The notes under the pieces were generated by a model. It worked only from the letters and a program-made list of their open reading frames with translations. It had not been told where the DNA came from and did no database searches. From Phaeodactylibacter sp. (GTDB lineage: Bacteria > Bacteroidota > Bacteroidia > Chitinophagales > Saprospiraceae): DNA of 64,000 nt. This document shows positions 8,997 through 17,510 of this stretch, in pieces. The stretch covers positions 1 to 64,000 of the forward strand of contig JAGFJD010000448.1 of assembly GCA_024102975.1 (NCBI GenBank). The letters run 5' to 3'. Position 1 is the stretch's first letter. Each line of letters starts with the position of its first letter. The position numbers and the translations under genes are program-made.

Positions 8997-10967
8997 TCAG
9001 GAGCCTGAGAATTTATCCTGATAAGCTTTGATGGAATCGGCAAGTTCTTTCCATTCCTCTTCATTGTCCGCGCCGTTCTCATAAAGCACATCCCTGGCCA
9101 TTTTCAGCCTGGCCCGGGCGACAGAGACTTTTCCATCGAACCGTGCCAGCAGAAGTTTGGCATAGCCAAACAGCACGTTGCTGTAATTGAAGTAATGCGC
9201 CCTTTTATTATTCTGGTAAAGCTCGTCGAAATTTTGGATGGCCTTTTCGTAATACGTCCTGGCAAGATCCGTTTTTCCTGCCGAGGCATAGGCTTCGGCC
9301 AGGTTGTAATAAACATTTGCCAGGCCCTCTCTGTGCTGTTCGCCCTCCCGGCTGAACATCTCTTCCCGGATTTTTTTGGATTGGAGGAAATAGCGCACTG
9401 CTTCTTTATAATTCTCCTGTAACAAATAGATACCCCCAATGGCATTATGGCAAATGGCGATGGCGTCGTTGTATTTTCCTCCGTCCGTTTTATTCAGGTG
9501 TTCGAATTTGGCGAGCAGGCCTTTATATTCAAACAGTGCCTTATCCAGTTCTCCATTCCGGTACAGAGAAGACGCCATGTTGTACTTTACCCGCGCCGTT
9601 TCATCCTGAAAGTTGTGGAAGCCTGCTTTTTCAAGGTCATCGAAGTTCTGCTCCGCCTCTTTTAAATAAGCTACCCTTAGGTTGAGGTCTTCTTTATTTC
9701 GGTAGAGGTTCGCCAGGTTATTCCGGGCCATAGCCATTCCTGAGCAGGCATAGTATCGGGTGGCATGCTCGCTGCCTTCCCACCTTTCGAGGTGTTTTTC
9801 AAAGGATCGGATGGCTGCCTGGTAAAGCTCCGTGGCTTTATCCGGCAGCCCCTTCTCCAGATAAAAGCGGCCGTAGGAGAACTGAATGTTCCCAAGCAGC
9901 AAATAATAGTCGGGAGTTCTCCGGCCGGCGTTGGCGATCATTTTCTGAGCGCGGTCGAGCTGGTTCTGGGCAGAAGCCAGGGACTTTTCTTCCAGATAAT
10001 AGATGCCCAGCAACAGGTACGTTTGAGCGTTGAGAAACCGGGAGGCCGGCGTGCTTTCGGAAATTTCGCTCGCCCGTTCCTTAGCGTGGATCAGGTGTTC
10101 TTTGCTTTCCCGGTGCCGCCCTTCCTCAATCAGCGCGCGGCTCAGTTTGTTCTCCGCTTCCAGCCGATAGAGCGGGGCGCCTGCTTTATGGGCGATGACG
10201 TTCAGCTGGCTGATGATGTGGTGGGCGTCTTTGAACGCCTCTTTTTCCAGGTACAGGTCGGCGATATGGCTGAGTACCAGGGTAGAGTCTTCCAGGCCTT
10301 CCACCAGGGCCAGCGTTTTTATCAGGCTGCTGCTGGCCAGCGCAGTATCGTTTTTCAATATAGCCCTTTCTGTTTCCAGCAGTTTTTGGTGAGCAGAACC
10401 GCTAAGGGCAGAAGCACTGGGTTTCGGGCTCCAGCGCCATATTCCCCAGATTACTCCGACGCCCACCACCAAAGCAAAAATGGCGGCGGCGACAAAGTGG
10501 CGGCGCCTGAAATGGAAAGGCATGACCTCCTTTCTGCCCGGGGCCTCCGCTTTTTCTGAAACCTCAATCTCTTCCTCTTCCGGTGCGCTGCTCTGCTTTT
10601 CCAGCAGCACGATCGGCTCCTCCGCGCCGGGAGGGCCCTCCTGGCCATAGGACAGCGGCGGCGGTTCTTTTTCCCGGGCCTTTTTTCCTTTTGAGGGATT
10701 GGAAATATTCCTGATAACGAGGAGCAGCGATTGGTTGATCCTGGCCCGTTCTATCCGGATTTCATCGCCGGACGCCGTTCCCAGCATCTCTTTTTTTTCC
10801 AACTGGCCGAGCCGGTTGCTCAGTATAACCACGTCGTCTTCCAGGTCCAGCATCCCCTTTATGCCCTTATTTTCCCCGATGTATTGGAAGATCCGGTCAA
10901 TTGCTTTTCTCAGTTCTCCTTCAGAGATCAGCCTCTTGAGTTCGTCGGTGAGCGTTTTTTGGTCCAT
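8997..10967 (-). CDS. EAD11-like / transmembrane / TPR protein
   Basis: 656 residues from ATG 10967 (MDQKTLTDEL); an upstream in-frame start at 11111 would add 48 unlikely residues. Residues 1-90 look like effector-associated domain 11: helical LKRLISEGELRKAI, then VVILSNRLGQLEKKEMLGT and RIERARINQSLL. An acidic linker leads to one transmembrane helix (about 158-178), then some 450 residues of tetratricopeptide repeats, many of the long TPR_12 type. EAD domains are known as adaptors that recruit effectors in bacterial conflict systems; here the adaptor would face the cytoplasm and the TPRs the other side, or the reverse. A role in defence or signalling is inference; the cognate EAD partner is not in the window. 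Confidence 0.85.
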   Translation of the reverse strand: MDQKTLTDELKRLISEGELRKAIDRIFQYIGENKGIKGMLDLEDDVVILSNRLGQLEKKEMLGTASGDEIRIERARINQSLLLVIRNISNPSKGKKAREKEPPPLSYGQEGPPGAEEPIVLLEKQSSAPEEEEIEVSEKAEAPGRKEVMPFHFRRRHFVAAAIFALVVGVGVIWGIWRWSPKPSASALSGSAHQKLLETERAILKNDTALASSSLIKTLALVEGLEDSTLVLSHIADLYLEKEAFKDAHHIISQLNVIAHKAGAPLYRLEAENKLSRALIEEGRHRESKEHLIHAKERASEISESTPASRFLNAQTYLLLGIYYLEEKSLASAQNQLDRAQKMIANAGRRTPDYYLLLGNIQFSYGRFYLEKGLPDKATELYQAAIRSFEKHLERWEGSEHATRYYACSGMAMARNNLANLYRNKEDLNLRVAYLKEAEQNFDDLEKAGFHNFQDETARVKYNMASSLYRNGELDKALFEYKGLLAKFEHLNKTDGGKYNDAIAICHNAIGGIYLLQENYKEAVRYFLQSKKIREEMFSREGEQHREGLANVYYNLAEAYASAGKTDLARTYYEKAIQNFDELYQNNKRAHYFNYSNVLFGYAKLLLARFDGKVSVARARLKMARDVLYENGADNEEEWKELADSIKAYQDKFSGS

Positions 10968-11210
10968 TTGGGTTTCGATTGAAGGAGGATCAAGCTTTTG
11001 CCGCCAAAAGAATGCGGACGGCTTTAAAGAGTAAATATAAGAAAAATACTGTAATAATATAAGGGCTGCATGACAAATGTATAATGGCAGGCCGGCTCTG
11101 ACGTTACGCAAGTTTTTCTTTTTTTCACGAAATTGCGAAATAATTGTTCCTTTTTTCTGAAACAGGCAACTCCATTTCTCCGCCTTTCGGCCTCTTTCAT
11201 TAGCCTAAAA

Positions 11211-12575
11211 ATGAAGAAAAACATGAGCGACAAGATCAACCGCCGAAACTTCATCCAAAAGACGGCCGCTGCCGGGGCGGGCATAGCGCTCCTGCCCGGG
11301 GCCAGCCAGGCTTCTCCAGCCTTCGGCAAAGCCGGGAAGCCCCGGTCCGGGCTCCGCATCGGCATCATCGGCGCCGGCCTGCGCGGGCAAGGCCACATCG
11401 ACATGCTGCTGAACCGCGACGACTGCGAAGTGCCCGCCATCTGCGACATTGACCAGGGCATGGTGGACAGGGCCCTGGCCCTCTGTGAGAAAAAGGGCAA
11501 GCCCCGGCCCCGGGTATACGGGTTGGGAGAGCGCGACTACCTCCAAATGCTGGAAGACGAAACCATCGACGCGGTGATTATCGCCACCCCCTGGCGCTGG
11601 CATACCGAGATGGCGGTAGCGGCTATGAAGGCAGGCAAGTACGTGGGGCTTGAGGTTTCCGGCGCTTTCTCGCTGGACGAATGCTGGCAACTGGTAAACA
11701 CCCACGAGGAAACCGGCACACCCCTGTTCTTCCTGGAAAACGTCTGCTACCGCCGGGATGTAATGGCCATCCTCAACATGGTGCGCCAGGGCCTGTTCGG
11801 CGAACTCATCCACCTGGAATGCGGCTATCAGCACGACCTGCGCGGCGTGAAGTTCAACGACGGCAAAACGCCATACGACAGCGGCGTGGAGTTCGGAGAC
11901 AAAGGCTTCTCGGAAGCCCGCTGGCGCACTCAGCATTCCATCTACCGCAACGGCGACCTCTATCCTACCCACGGCATCGGCCCGGTGGCGCAGTACCTTA
12001 GCATCAACCGCGGCAACCGCTTCCTGTCTCTCACCTCCACCGCCAGCAAGGCGCGGGGCCTGCACGATTACATCGTCAACCACCCCAAAGGCGGTGCCGG
12101 CCACCCCAATGCGAAGGTGGAATTCCGGCTGGGCGACGTGGTCACCACCGTCATCAAAGCCGCCAACGGCGAAAGCATCATCGTCAGCCACGACACCAAC
12201 CTGCCCCGGCCCTACTCCCTGGGCTTCCGCGTACAGGGAACCAGGGGGCTATGGATGGACGTCAACCGGTCCGTCTACCTCGAAGGGCACAGCCCGCCGC
12301 ACCAGTGGGAAGCCGCCCAACCCTACCTGGATAAGTACGACCACACCCTATGGCAAAAATACGCCGCCGACTCCGAAGGCGCCGGCCACGGCGGCATGGA
12401 CTGGTTCCTGCTCAACGCTTTCGTGGAAACTTATAAACGCGGAGAAAGGCCCCCCATCGACGTCTACGACGCGGCTGCCTGGATGGCCATCACCCCGCTT
12501 AGCGAGCAGTCCATCGCCCTGGGCAGCCAGCCGGTGGCGTTCCCGGATTTTACGCGGGGAAGGTGGATGGAATGA
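11211..12575 (+). CDS. Gfo/Idh/MocA oxidoreductase, GH109-like, Tat-exported
   Basis: 454 residues from ATG 11211 (ATG 11223 is also possible). The N-terminus has a twin-arginine signal (NRRNFIQK then an Ala/Gly-rich segment), so it is folded with cofactor before export. A Rossmann motif GIIGAGLRGQGH follows. The C-terminal half has PKGGAGHPN and SHDTNLPRPYSLGFR segments typical of the GH109 alpha-N-acetylgalactosaminidase-like group, which uses NAD(H) in a redox-assisted hydrolysis. It is convergent with uxuA. Either glycosidase or sugar dehydrogenase activity is possible; family membership is firm, substrate is not. Confidence 0.88.
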   Translation: MKKNMSDKINRRNFIQKTAAAGAGIALLPGASQASPAFGKAGKPRSGLRIGIIGAGLRGQGHIDMLLNRDDCEVPAICDIDQGMVDRALALCEKKGKPRPRVYGLGERDYLQMLEDETIDAVIIATPWRWHTEMAVAAMKAGKYVGLEVSGAFSLDECWQLVNTHEETGTPLFFLENVCYRRDVMAILNMVRQGLFGELIHLECGYQHDLRGVKFNDGKTPYDSGVEFGDKGFSEARWRTQHSIYRNGDLYPTHGIGPVAQYLSINRGNRFLSLTSTASKARGLHDYIVNHPKGGAGHPNAKVEFRLGDVVTTVIKAANGESIIVSHDTNLPRPYSLGFRVQGTRGLWMDVNRSVYLEGHSPPHQWEAAQPYLDKYDHTLWQKYAADSEGAGHGGMDWFLLNAFVETYKRGERPPIDVYDAAAWMAITPLSEQSIALGSQPVAFPDFTRGRWME

Positions 12576-12637
12576 AGGAATGAAGGAATGAATGCCAGGA
12601 CACTCCGGCAATCAATCATTCATTCCTTCATTCCTTC
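12574..12637. terminator. Symmetrical inverted repeat between convergent genes
   Basis: A perfect 21-bp inverted repeat (12574-12594 with 12617-12637) built from a GAAGGAAT-like short repeat covers the last stop-codon bases of the oxidoreductase gene and the final codons of uxuA. It would form a hairpin in either transcript and may terminate both; there is no long T-run. Confidence 0.55.
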
Positions 12638-13842
12638 AACACCCCATACTCCCCCGCCACACCCAGGATGAGCCCCCGCAGTTCGGCCAGCCCGCGCAGC
12701 CTGCCGATGGCCGGGTAGCCGGGGAAGGGCACTTCCTTGTTCAGGTCGTCGAGCATCTGGTGGCCGTGGTCGGGGCGGAAGGGCAGCGCATCGCCTCCGT
12801 TTCTGGCTCTTCTTTTCACCTCCTCAACCAGCGCCTGCGCCACCCGCAGCATATCGACGCTGCCGTCCAGGTGATCGGCTTCGAAGAAGCTGCCGCCCTC
12901 CTGCCGCTGCACGTTCCGCAGGTGGACGAAGTGGAACTTATGGCCCAGCCGCCGGACGATGCCCGGCAGGTCGTTTTCCGGCCGCGGGCCCAGCGAGCCG
13001 GTGCAGAAGGTGATCCCGTTGGCCGGGCTGTCGACGGCATTGACGACGAAGGCCAGGTCCTCTTCGGTGGAAACCACCCTCGGCAGGCCGAAGATGGGAT
13101 AGGGCGGGTCGTCGGGGTGGATGCACAGCTTTACGCCGGCAGCCTCCGCTGCGGGCACCGTCTTTTCCAGGAAGTACTTCAGGTTTTCTTTCAGGCGGGC
13201 GCTGTCGATACCTTCGTACTTTTTGAGAAAACGCCGGAAGTCCTCCATTTCGATGACGTGCCGGGTGCCGGGCAGGCCGGCGAGGATGTTGTTCTGCAGG
13301 GCCTGCCTGCCGGCCGGCGCCAGCGACTCCAGGTAGTCCTTAGCTTTCGCTTTGCTTTCCGCATCGTATTCCTCATCCACGCCCGACCGTTGCAGGAGGT
13401 AGAGGTCGAAGGCCGACAGGGCGACAGCGTCATAACGCAGGGCCAGGGCGCCGCTTTTGACCCGGTAGGCCAGGTCCGTTCGCGTCCAGTCGAGCACCGG
13501 CATAAAATTGTAGCAGATGGTGTCGAGGCCGCAGTCGGCGAGGTTGCGGATGGTGGCGTTATAGTTGTCGATGTAGGTATCCCGTTCGGGCAGGCCCATT
13601 TTGATGCTCTCGTGAATGTTGACGCTTTCCACGACCACCCACCGGAGGTTTCGGGGCTGGCCCTCCGCCTCATCCCATTCGATCATTCTTTGTCTCTTGC
13701 GGATCTCCTCCACGGGCCAGGCCTGCCCGACGGGAATGTGGTGCAGGGCGGAGACGACGCCGGTGGCGCCTGCCTGTTCGATGTCCGCCAGGGAAACGAT
13801 GTCGTTGGGGCCGTACCAGCGCCAGGATTGGATTAATGGCAT
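12628..13842 (-). CDS. uxuA: Mannonate dehydratase
   Basis: 404 residues, the usual UxuA length. UxuA (EC 4.2.1.8) dehydrates D-mannonate to 2-keto-3-deoxygluconate in glucuronate catabolism, in the cytoplasm, with Mn/Fe. Family signatures visible: WRWYGPND at the start, ALHHIPVGQAWP, ICYNFMPVLDWTRTDL, a metal-site HPDDPP and FRPDHGHQML near the C-terminus. The SDR gene upstream on the same strand is the likely preceding step. Its 3' end lies inside an inverted repeat shared with the convergent oxidoreductase gene. Confidence 0.95.
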   Translation of the reverse strand: MPLIQSWRWYGPNDIVSLADIEQAGATGVVSALHHIPVGQAWPVEEIRKRQRMIEWDEAEGQPRNLRWVVVESVNIHESIKMGLPERDTYIDNYNATIRNLADCGLDTICYNFMPVLDWTRTDLAYRVKSGALALRYDAVALSAFDLYLLQRSGVDEEYDAESKAKAKDYLESLAPAGRQALQNNILAGLPGTRHVIEMEDFRRFLKKYEGIDSARLKENLKYFLEKTVPAAEAAGVKLCIHPDDPPYPIFGLPRVVSTEEDLAFVVNAVDSPANGITFCTGSLGPRPENDLPGIVRRLGHKFHFVHLRNVQRQEGGSFFEADHLDGSVDMLRVAQALVEEVKRRARNGGDALPFRPDHGHQMLDDLNKEVPFPGYPAIGRLRGLAELRGLILGVAGEYGVLKE

Positions 13843-14317
13843 AGTTTTTTAGGTTTTGGGAGGGCTGAATGAATGGTGTAAATGTGTAAATGTGTAAGAG
13901 TGTAAATGATGTGCATGCAACCAAGCTACGATTACCAGGTCCGGACATAAAAAACGACAGTACATAGATGCAAATATTTAATATTCAATATTTTAAGATT
14001 CCGTCTACCGCCTGGCAGCAATTTCTCATGTGGTTCACAAGGTGACATCTTTTTTCGGAGGTACGGAGAAAAAAGGTGTCATCTTGTAGGATTTCCGAGG
14101 ATGACACCTGCCTTTTTCGTTCCTCAAAAGCCAGATGTCACCTCGTCATCACCTTACATGAGCAATTGCTGGCCACCTCGCGACAGACAGCGTTGACCGC
14201 CAGTGGCCTGCGGGGTTTCGTCGAACCTTGAACCTCGAACAATCGAACCTCTCCAACGTCAGGCTGGCAGCCCGGCTTCCGGCTTCATCCGGCATTCTGC
14301 TTCCGTCAGCCCAGCCC
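13843..14317. other. 475-bp non-coding gap inside the mannonate gene pair
   Basis: No gene seen. The stretch nearest uxuA holds short TGTAAATG repeats (about 13880-13905) and an AT-rich tract near 13975-13990 that may contain the uxuA promoter; the middle holds two hairpins described separately. Confidence 0.5.
14038..14153. repeat. Paired hairpins sharing a TGACAYCT motif
   Basis: First hairpin: arms 14038-14056 and 14068-14086, 19 bp with two mismatches that would both be G-U wobbles in plus-strand RNA. Second hairpin: 14097-14110 with 14132-14144, one bulged base and one G-U type mismatch, using the same GATGACACCT/AGATGTCACC motif. A further half-motif (GTCATCACC) ends at 14153. Function unknown; candidates are a mobile-element remnant or a structured RNA. 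Confidence 0.6.
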
Positions 14318-15136
14318 CTACACCCCGCTAAACGCGCTGAACCCTCCATCCACCGGGATCACTATTCCTGTAACGAACCGGCTGGCGTCGCTGCAGAGGA
14401 AATGCAGGGCACCGTTGAGTTCTTCCGCCCGGCCAAACCGGTGCATGGGGGTATGGTTGATGATCGTCTTGCCGCGTTCCGTGTAGCTGCCGTCCGGGTT
14501 GGTGAGCAGGGCCCGGTTTTGTTCGCCGATAAAAAAGCCGGGGGCGATGGCGTTCACCCGGATGCCTTCGCCAAATTTGAGGGCCATTTCCACCGCCAGC
14601 CAGCGGGTGAAGTTCTCGATGGCGGCTTTGGCAGCGGAGTACCCTGCCACCCGGGTAAGGGCGCGGGCTGCTGCCATGGACGAGATGTTGACGATCACGC
14701 CCGCCCGCTGCCCGGCCATGGCCTGCCCGAAAACCAGGGAGGGGATGACCGATCCGTTGAGGTTCAGGCGGGTTACTTTGTCGAAGTCGCCCAGGTTGAG
14801 GTCGAAAACGGTTTGTTCCGGGCCGATGGTGGCGCCGGGCATGTTGCCGCCTGCGGCGTTGACGAGGATGTCCACCCGGCCCCAGCGGCTGATCGCTTTT
14901 TCCCGGGCCTCCTCCAGGGCGCGCCGGGCCAGCACGTCGGCGGGCAGGGCCAGGGCTTCGCCCCCCGCCGCCCGGATGGATTCTGCTACTTCCTGCAGCG
15001 GCCCTTCCGACCTCCCGATCAGGGCAACTTTTGCCCCGGCGGCACCCAGGCTTTTGGCCATGCTGCCGCCCAGTACGCCGCCGCCGCCGGTTATGACGGC
15101 TACTTTGCCTTCTATGCTGAACAGGTTTTTTGTCAT
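14318..15136 (-). CDS. uxuB: SDR-family D-mannonate oxidoreductase (fructuronate reductase)
   Basis: 272 residues, classical short-chain dehydrogenase. The NAD(P) motif TGGGGVLGGSMAKS lies at about 16-30, NAAGGNMPG near 94, the Ser-Tyr-Lys catalytic triad in NISSMAAA and GYSAAKAAIENF, and IRVNAIAPGFF follows. The enlarged loop with LLTNPDGSYTERGKTII is typical of the SDR group that interconverts fructuronate and mannonate in Bacillus (UxuB/YjmF) and Bacteroidota. The position upstream of uxuA on the same strand supports this, although 475 bp separate them. If the assignment is wrong it is another sugar-acid SDR. Confidence 0.82.
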   Translation of the reverse strand: MTKNLFSIEGKVAVITGGGGVLGGSMAKSLGAAGAKVALIGRSEGPLQEVAESIRAAGGEALALPADVLARRALEEAREKAISRWGRVDILVNAAGGNMPGATIGPEQTVFDLNLGDFDKVTRLNLNGSVIPSLVFGQAMAGQRAGVIVNISSMAAARALTRVAGYSAAKAAIENFTRWLAVEMALKFGEGIRVNAIAPGFFIGEQNRALLTNPDGSYTERGKTIINHTPMHRFGRAEELNGALHFLCSDASRFVTGIVIPVDGGFSAFSGV

Positions 15137-15225
15137 GGCATTTTATTAATCCATCACAATAAACTGAATTTTATAGCAAAAAAAATTGTACCTATATCAT
15201 TATTTACAAAAAGGCCGGAATAGCA

Positions 15226-15774
15226 ATGATGGAACTGCCCGATACCAATATCGTTTCCATAAGGCTGGCCGAAGCGCCTGACCTGCCTGCGCTCCGGGAC
15301 ATCGCCCGGCTTACTTTTGCCGAAGCGTTCAGCGCCCGGAATACGGCATCAGATATGGACAAGTACCTGGACGAAAGCCTCAGCCTGGAAAAGCTGGCGG
15401 CGGAATTAGCTCATCCCGAATCCCTTTTTTTCTTTGCGGAATTCAACGGCCGGGTAATTGGATACCTCAAAGTGAACTGGGGGAAAGCGCAAACCGAATC
15501 CCTGCCGGAATTTGCCCTGGAAATAGAGCGGATTTACGTACTGGCAGAATACCACGGAAAAAGCGTGGGTAAAAAACTGTTCGAAAAAGCCTTCCAACTG
15601 GCACAGCAAAAAAAAATGGAGGCAATCTGGCTGGGCGTATGGGAAGAAAACACAAAAGCCATCAGGTTTTACCGGAAACACGGCTTTGTCGAATTTGGCA
15701 AACACCTGTTCCGTTTGGGGGAGGATGAACAAACAGATGTCCTAATGAAACTCAAACTAAAACAACCATGTTAA
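15226..15774 (+). CDS. GNAT acetyltransferase, PaiA-like
   Basis: 182 residues from ATG 15226 (a second ATG at 15229 is equally plausible). The GNAT core is complete: IERIYVLAEYHGKSVGKKL carries the acetyl-CoA loop (Q/HGxxxGKKL), and WLGVWEENTKAIRFYRKHGF is motif B. The C-terminal DEQTDVLMKLKL and overall length resemble spermidine/spermine acetyltransferase PaiA of Bacillus, so a polyamine or other small amine is a plausible acceptor. Its end overlaps the next GNAT gene by 7 bp, indicating translational coupling. Confidence 0.88.
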   Translation: MMELPDTNIVSIRLAEAPDLPALRDIARLTFAEAFSARNTASDMDKYLDESLSLEKLAAELAHPESLFFFAEFNGRVIGYLKVNWGKAQTESLPEFALEIERIYVLAEYHGKSVGKKLFEKAFQLAQQKKMEAIWLGVWEENTKAIRFYRKHGFVEFGKHLFRLGEDEQTDVLMKLKLKQPC

Positions 15775-16223
15775 TCGCAACCCTGGCCAAAGAATCCTTG
15801 CCGGAATTCACCAGCCTTACCCTGGAGCTCTGGCCGGAATGCAGCTACGGGGAGGAATACCGGAATGCAGAAAGGCTGCTGCGTTCCCCCAACGACGCTG
15901 TTTTCCTGGCCAGGGCCCCGGACGGCGCCTGCATTGCCTTCATCCAGCTTTCGCTCCGCCATGACTATGTAGAAGGCACGGACAGCAGCCCGGTGGGCTA
16001 CGTCGAGGGCATCTACGTGCAGCCGAATTATCGCCGGGTCGGCGTCGCCCGGAGGCTGGTGCAGGCCGGAGAGGCCTGGTGCCGGGAGCATGGCTGCGCC
16101 GAGATAGCTTCTGATGCGGAGATCGACAATGCGGGCAGCCAGGCCTTCCACGAGGGTATCGGATTTGAAGAAGTGAACCGGGTGGTGTGCTACCGGAAGC
16201 GGCTGGCAGGAAAGGCCGGATAG
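15768..16223 (+). CDS. Aminoglycoside 6'-N-acetyltransferase-like GNAT
   Basis: 151 residues, overlapping the previous gene by 7 bp. The sequence follows the AAC(6')-I pattern along its whole length: LTLELWPECSYGEEY, SPNDAVFLAR, SLRHDYVEGTDSSPVGYVEG, the acetyl-CoA loop YRRVGVARRLVQAGE, SDAEIDNAGSQAFHEGIGFEEVNRVVCY. Enzymes of this family acetylate the 6' amine of aminoglycosides; chromosomal relatives may act on other amines. Resistance cannot be concluded from sequence alone. Confidence 0.85.
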   Translation: MLIATLAKESLPEFTSLTLELWPECSYGEEYRNAERLLRSPNDAVFLARAPDGACIAFIQLSLRHDYVEGTDSSPVGYVEGIYVQPNYRRVGVARRLVQAGEAWCREHGCAEIASDAEIDNAGSQAFHEGIGFEEVNRVVCYRKRLAGKAG

Positions 16224-16310
16224 CAGCCCTTTTTCATCAAAATCCGTTAGCGTGGAAAAACCGGTGCGTCTGTGCGAAACGTGCATCAGCTTTTTATAAA
16301 AACCCGCATT

Positions 16311-16655
16311 ATGGCATCAGGAGACTGGAAAGCATTATTGAAGGCCGTTCAGGACGGAGACCTGGAACTGGCCCGGTATTACATTCACGAAGGCGTAGAC
16401 GTCAACTACGAACACCCGGAAATGATGACCACTTTTTTGATTGAATCTGTGCTGGCCGGACGGGAAGAAATGACCGCCCTGCTGTTGAAACACGGCGCCA
16501 ACCCCAGGCAGCGGGCGGGCTTTGGCCAAAAAACGGCGTTGGAAACAGCAAAGGCCGGCAAAAAGGAAAGTATTCTGCGCCTGCTGGAAGCGCACGCCAG
16601 CCCTGGCAGTTCGGGGTTGCGCTTCTGGCAGAAATGGCTCTTTATCAGAAATTGA
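16311..16655 (+). CDS. Small ankyrin-repeat protein
   Basis: 114 residues from ATG 16311; an in-frame GTG at 16272 would add 13 residues. Roughly three ankyrin units are visible: WKALLKAVQDGDLELARYYI, HPEMMTTFLIESVLAGREEM with LLLKHGANPRQR, and GQKTALETAKAGKKESILRLL. There is no signal peptide, so it is a cytoplasmic protein-binding module. It sits 6 bp upstream of the epimerase gene, likely in the same transcript. Confidence 0.8.
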   Translation: MASGDWKALLKAVQDGDLELARYYIHEGVDVNYEHPEMMTTFLIESVLAGREEMTALLLKHGANPRQRAGFGQKTALETAKAGKKESILRLLEAHASPGSSGLRFWQKWLFIRN

Positions 16656-16661
16656 ATCTAT

Positions 16662-17504
16662 ATGCAAACAATAGTTGTCACCGGCTCCTCCGGCCAGCTC
16701 GGCAGGGAGGTCGTCAGGCTGCTCCGCAGGCAGGGCTATCAGGTTATTGGCATAGACCTCACGGAAAGCGAAACTACCGAGGCACGTATCGATATTTGCG
16801 ATGCAGGAAGCGTCCTGGACATTACGCGGCCCGCCAATGCCATCATTCACACCGCTGCCCTGCACGGCAAGCATTTCGAGGCAGGATACCCGAGAGCGCC
16901 CTTTATCGACACGAACATCAAAGGCACCCTGAACCTGCTCAACGCCTGTGTGCAGAACGGCATTCCCAAATTCCTCTACACCAGCACCACTTCCATTTAC
17001 GGAAAGGCCATGGTGGATGACAAACAGGCCGTCTGGGTGACGGAGAAACTTACCCCGCAGCCGAGGGACATTTACGACATCACCAAGCTGGCGGCTGAGC
17101 TGCTCTGCAGGGATTTCTTTGAAAAAGAACAGGTCGAAACCACCGTGCTGCGCGTATCGCGTTTCATGCCGGAACCCGACAACGTCAAAGCCATCCACCG
17201 CCTCTACCGGGGGCTGGCGGAGGAGGACGGCGCCCGGGCGCACCTGCTGGCGCTGGAAAAACGGTTTGACCGCTTCGAGATATTCAACGTTTCCAACCAA
17301 AGCCCCTTCCGGGAAAACGACCTGGCAGAGCTGTATACTAATCCGCGTAGCGTCATCACCCGTTATTATCCACGGGCCGAAGCCGTCTTTGCCGAACGGA
17401 ACTGGCAATTCCCCGGGCGCATCGACCGCGTTTACGTCATCGACAAAGCGGTACAGATGCTGGGCTACCGGCCCCGGCAGAATTTCGACACCTTTCTGGC
17501 CTGA
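16662..17504 (+). CDS. NAD-dependent epimerase/dehydratase (extended SDR)
   Basis: 280 residues. The N-terminal TGSSGQLGREVVRLL is the TGxxGxxG dinucleotide motif; STTSIYG and YDITKLAAE supply the Ser and Tyr-x-x-x-Lys catalytic residues. After this the protein is rather short of substrate-binding signatures, and which nucleotide sugar or other substrate it uses cannot be read. It lies between the ankyrin gene (6 bp) and the next gene (6 bp), so the three are probably one operon. The unusual partner downstream may define its pathway. Confidence 0.88.
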   Translation: MQTIVVTGSSGQLGREVVRLLRRQGYQVIGIDLTESETTEARIDICDAGSVLDITRPANAIIHTAALHGKHFEAGYPRAPFIDTNIKGTLNLLNACVQNGIPKFLYTSTTSIYGKAMVDDKQAVWVTEKLTPQPRDIYDITKLAAELLCRDFFEKEQVETTVLRVSRFMPEPDNVKAIHRLYRGLAEEDGARAHLLALEKRFDRFEIFNVSNQSPFRENDLAELYTNPRSVITRYYPRAEAVFAERNWQFPGRIDRVYVIDKAVQMLGYRPRQNFDTFLA

Positions 17505-17510
17505 ACCACC

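Noticed and set aside
10968..11111. 48-residue N-terminal extension of the EAD11-like protein
   Set aside because: AT-rich, hydrophobic and overlapping the likely promoter; the EAD11-like domain begins at MDQKTL.
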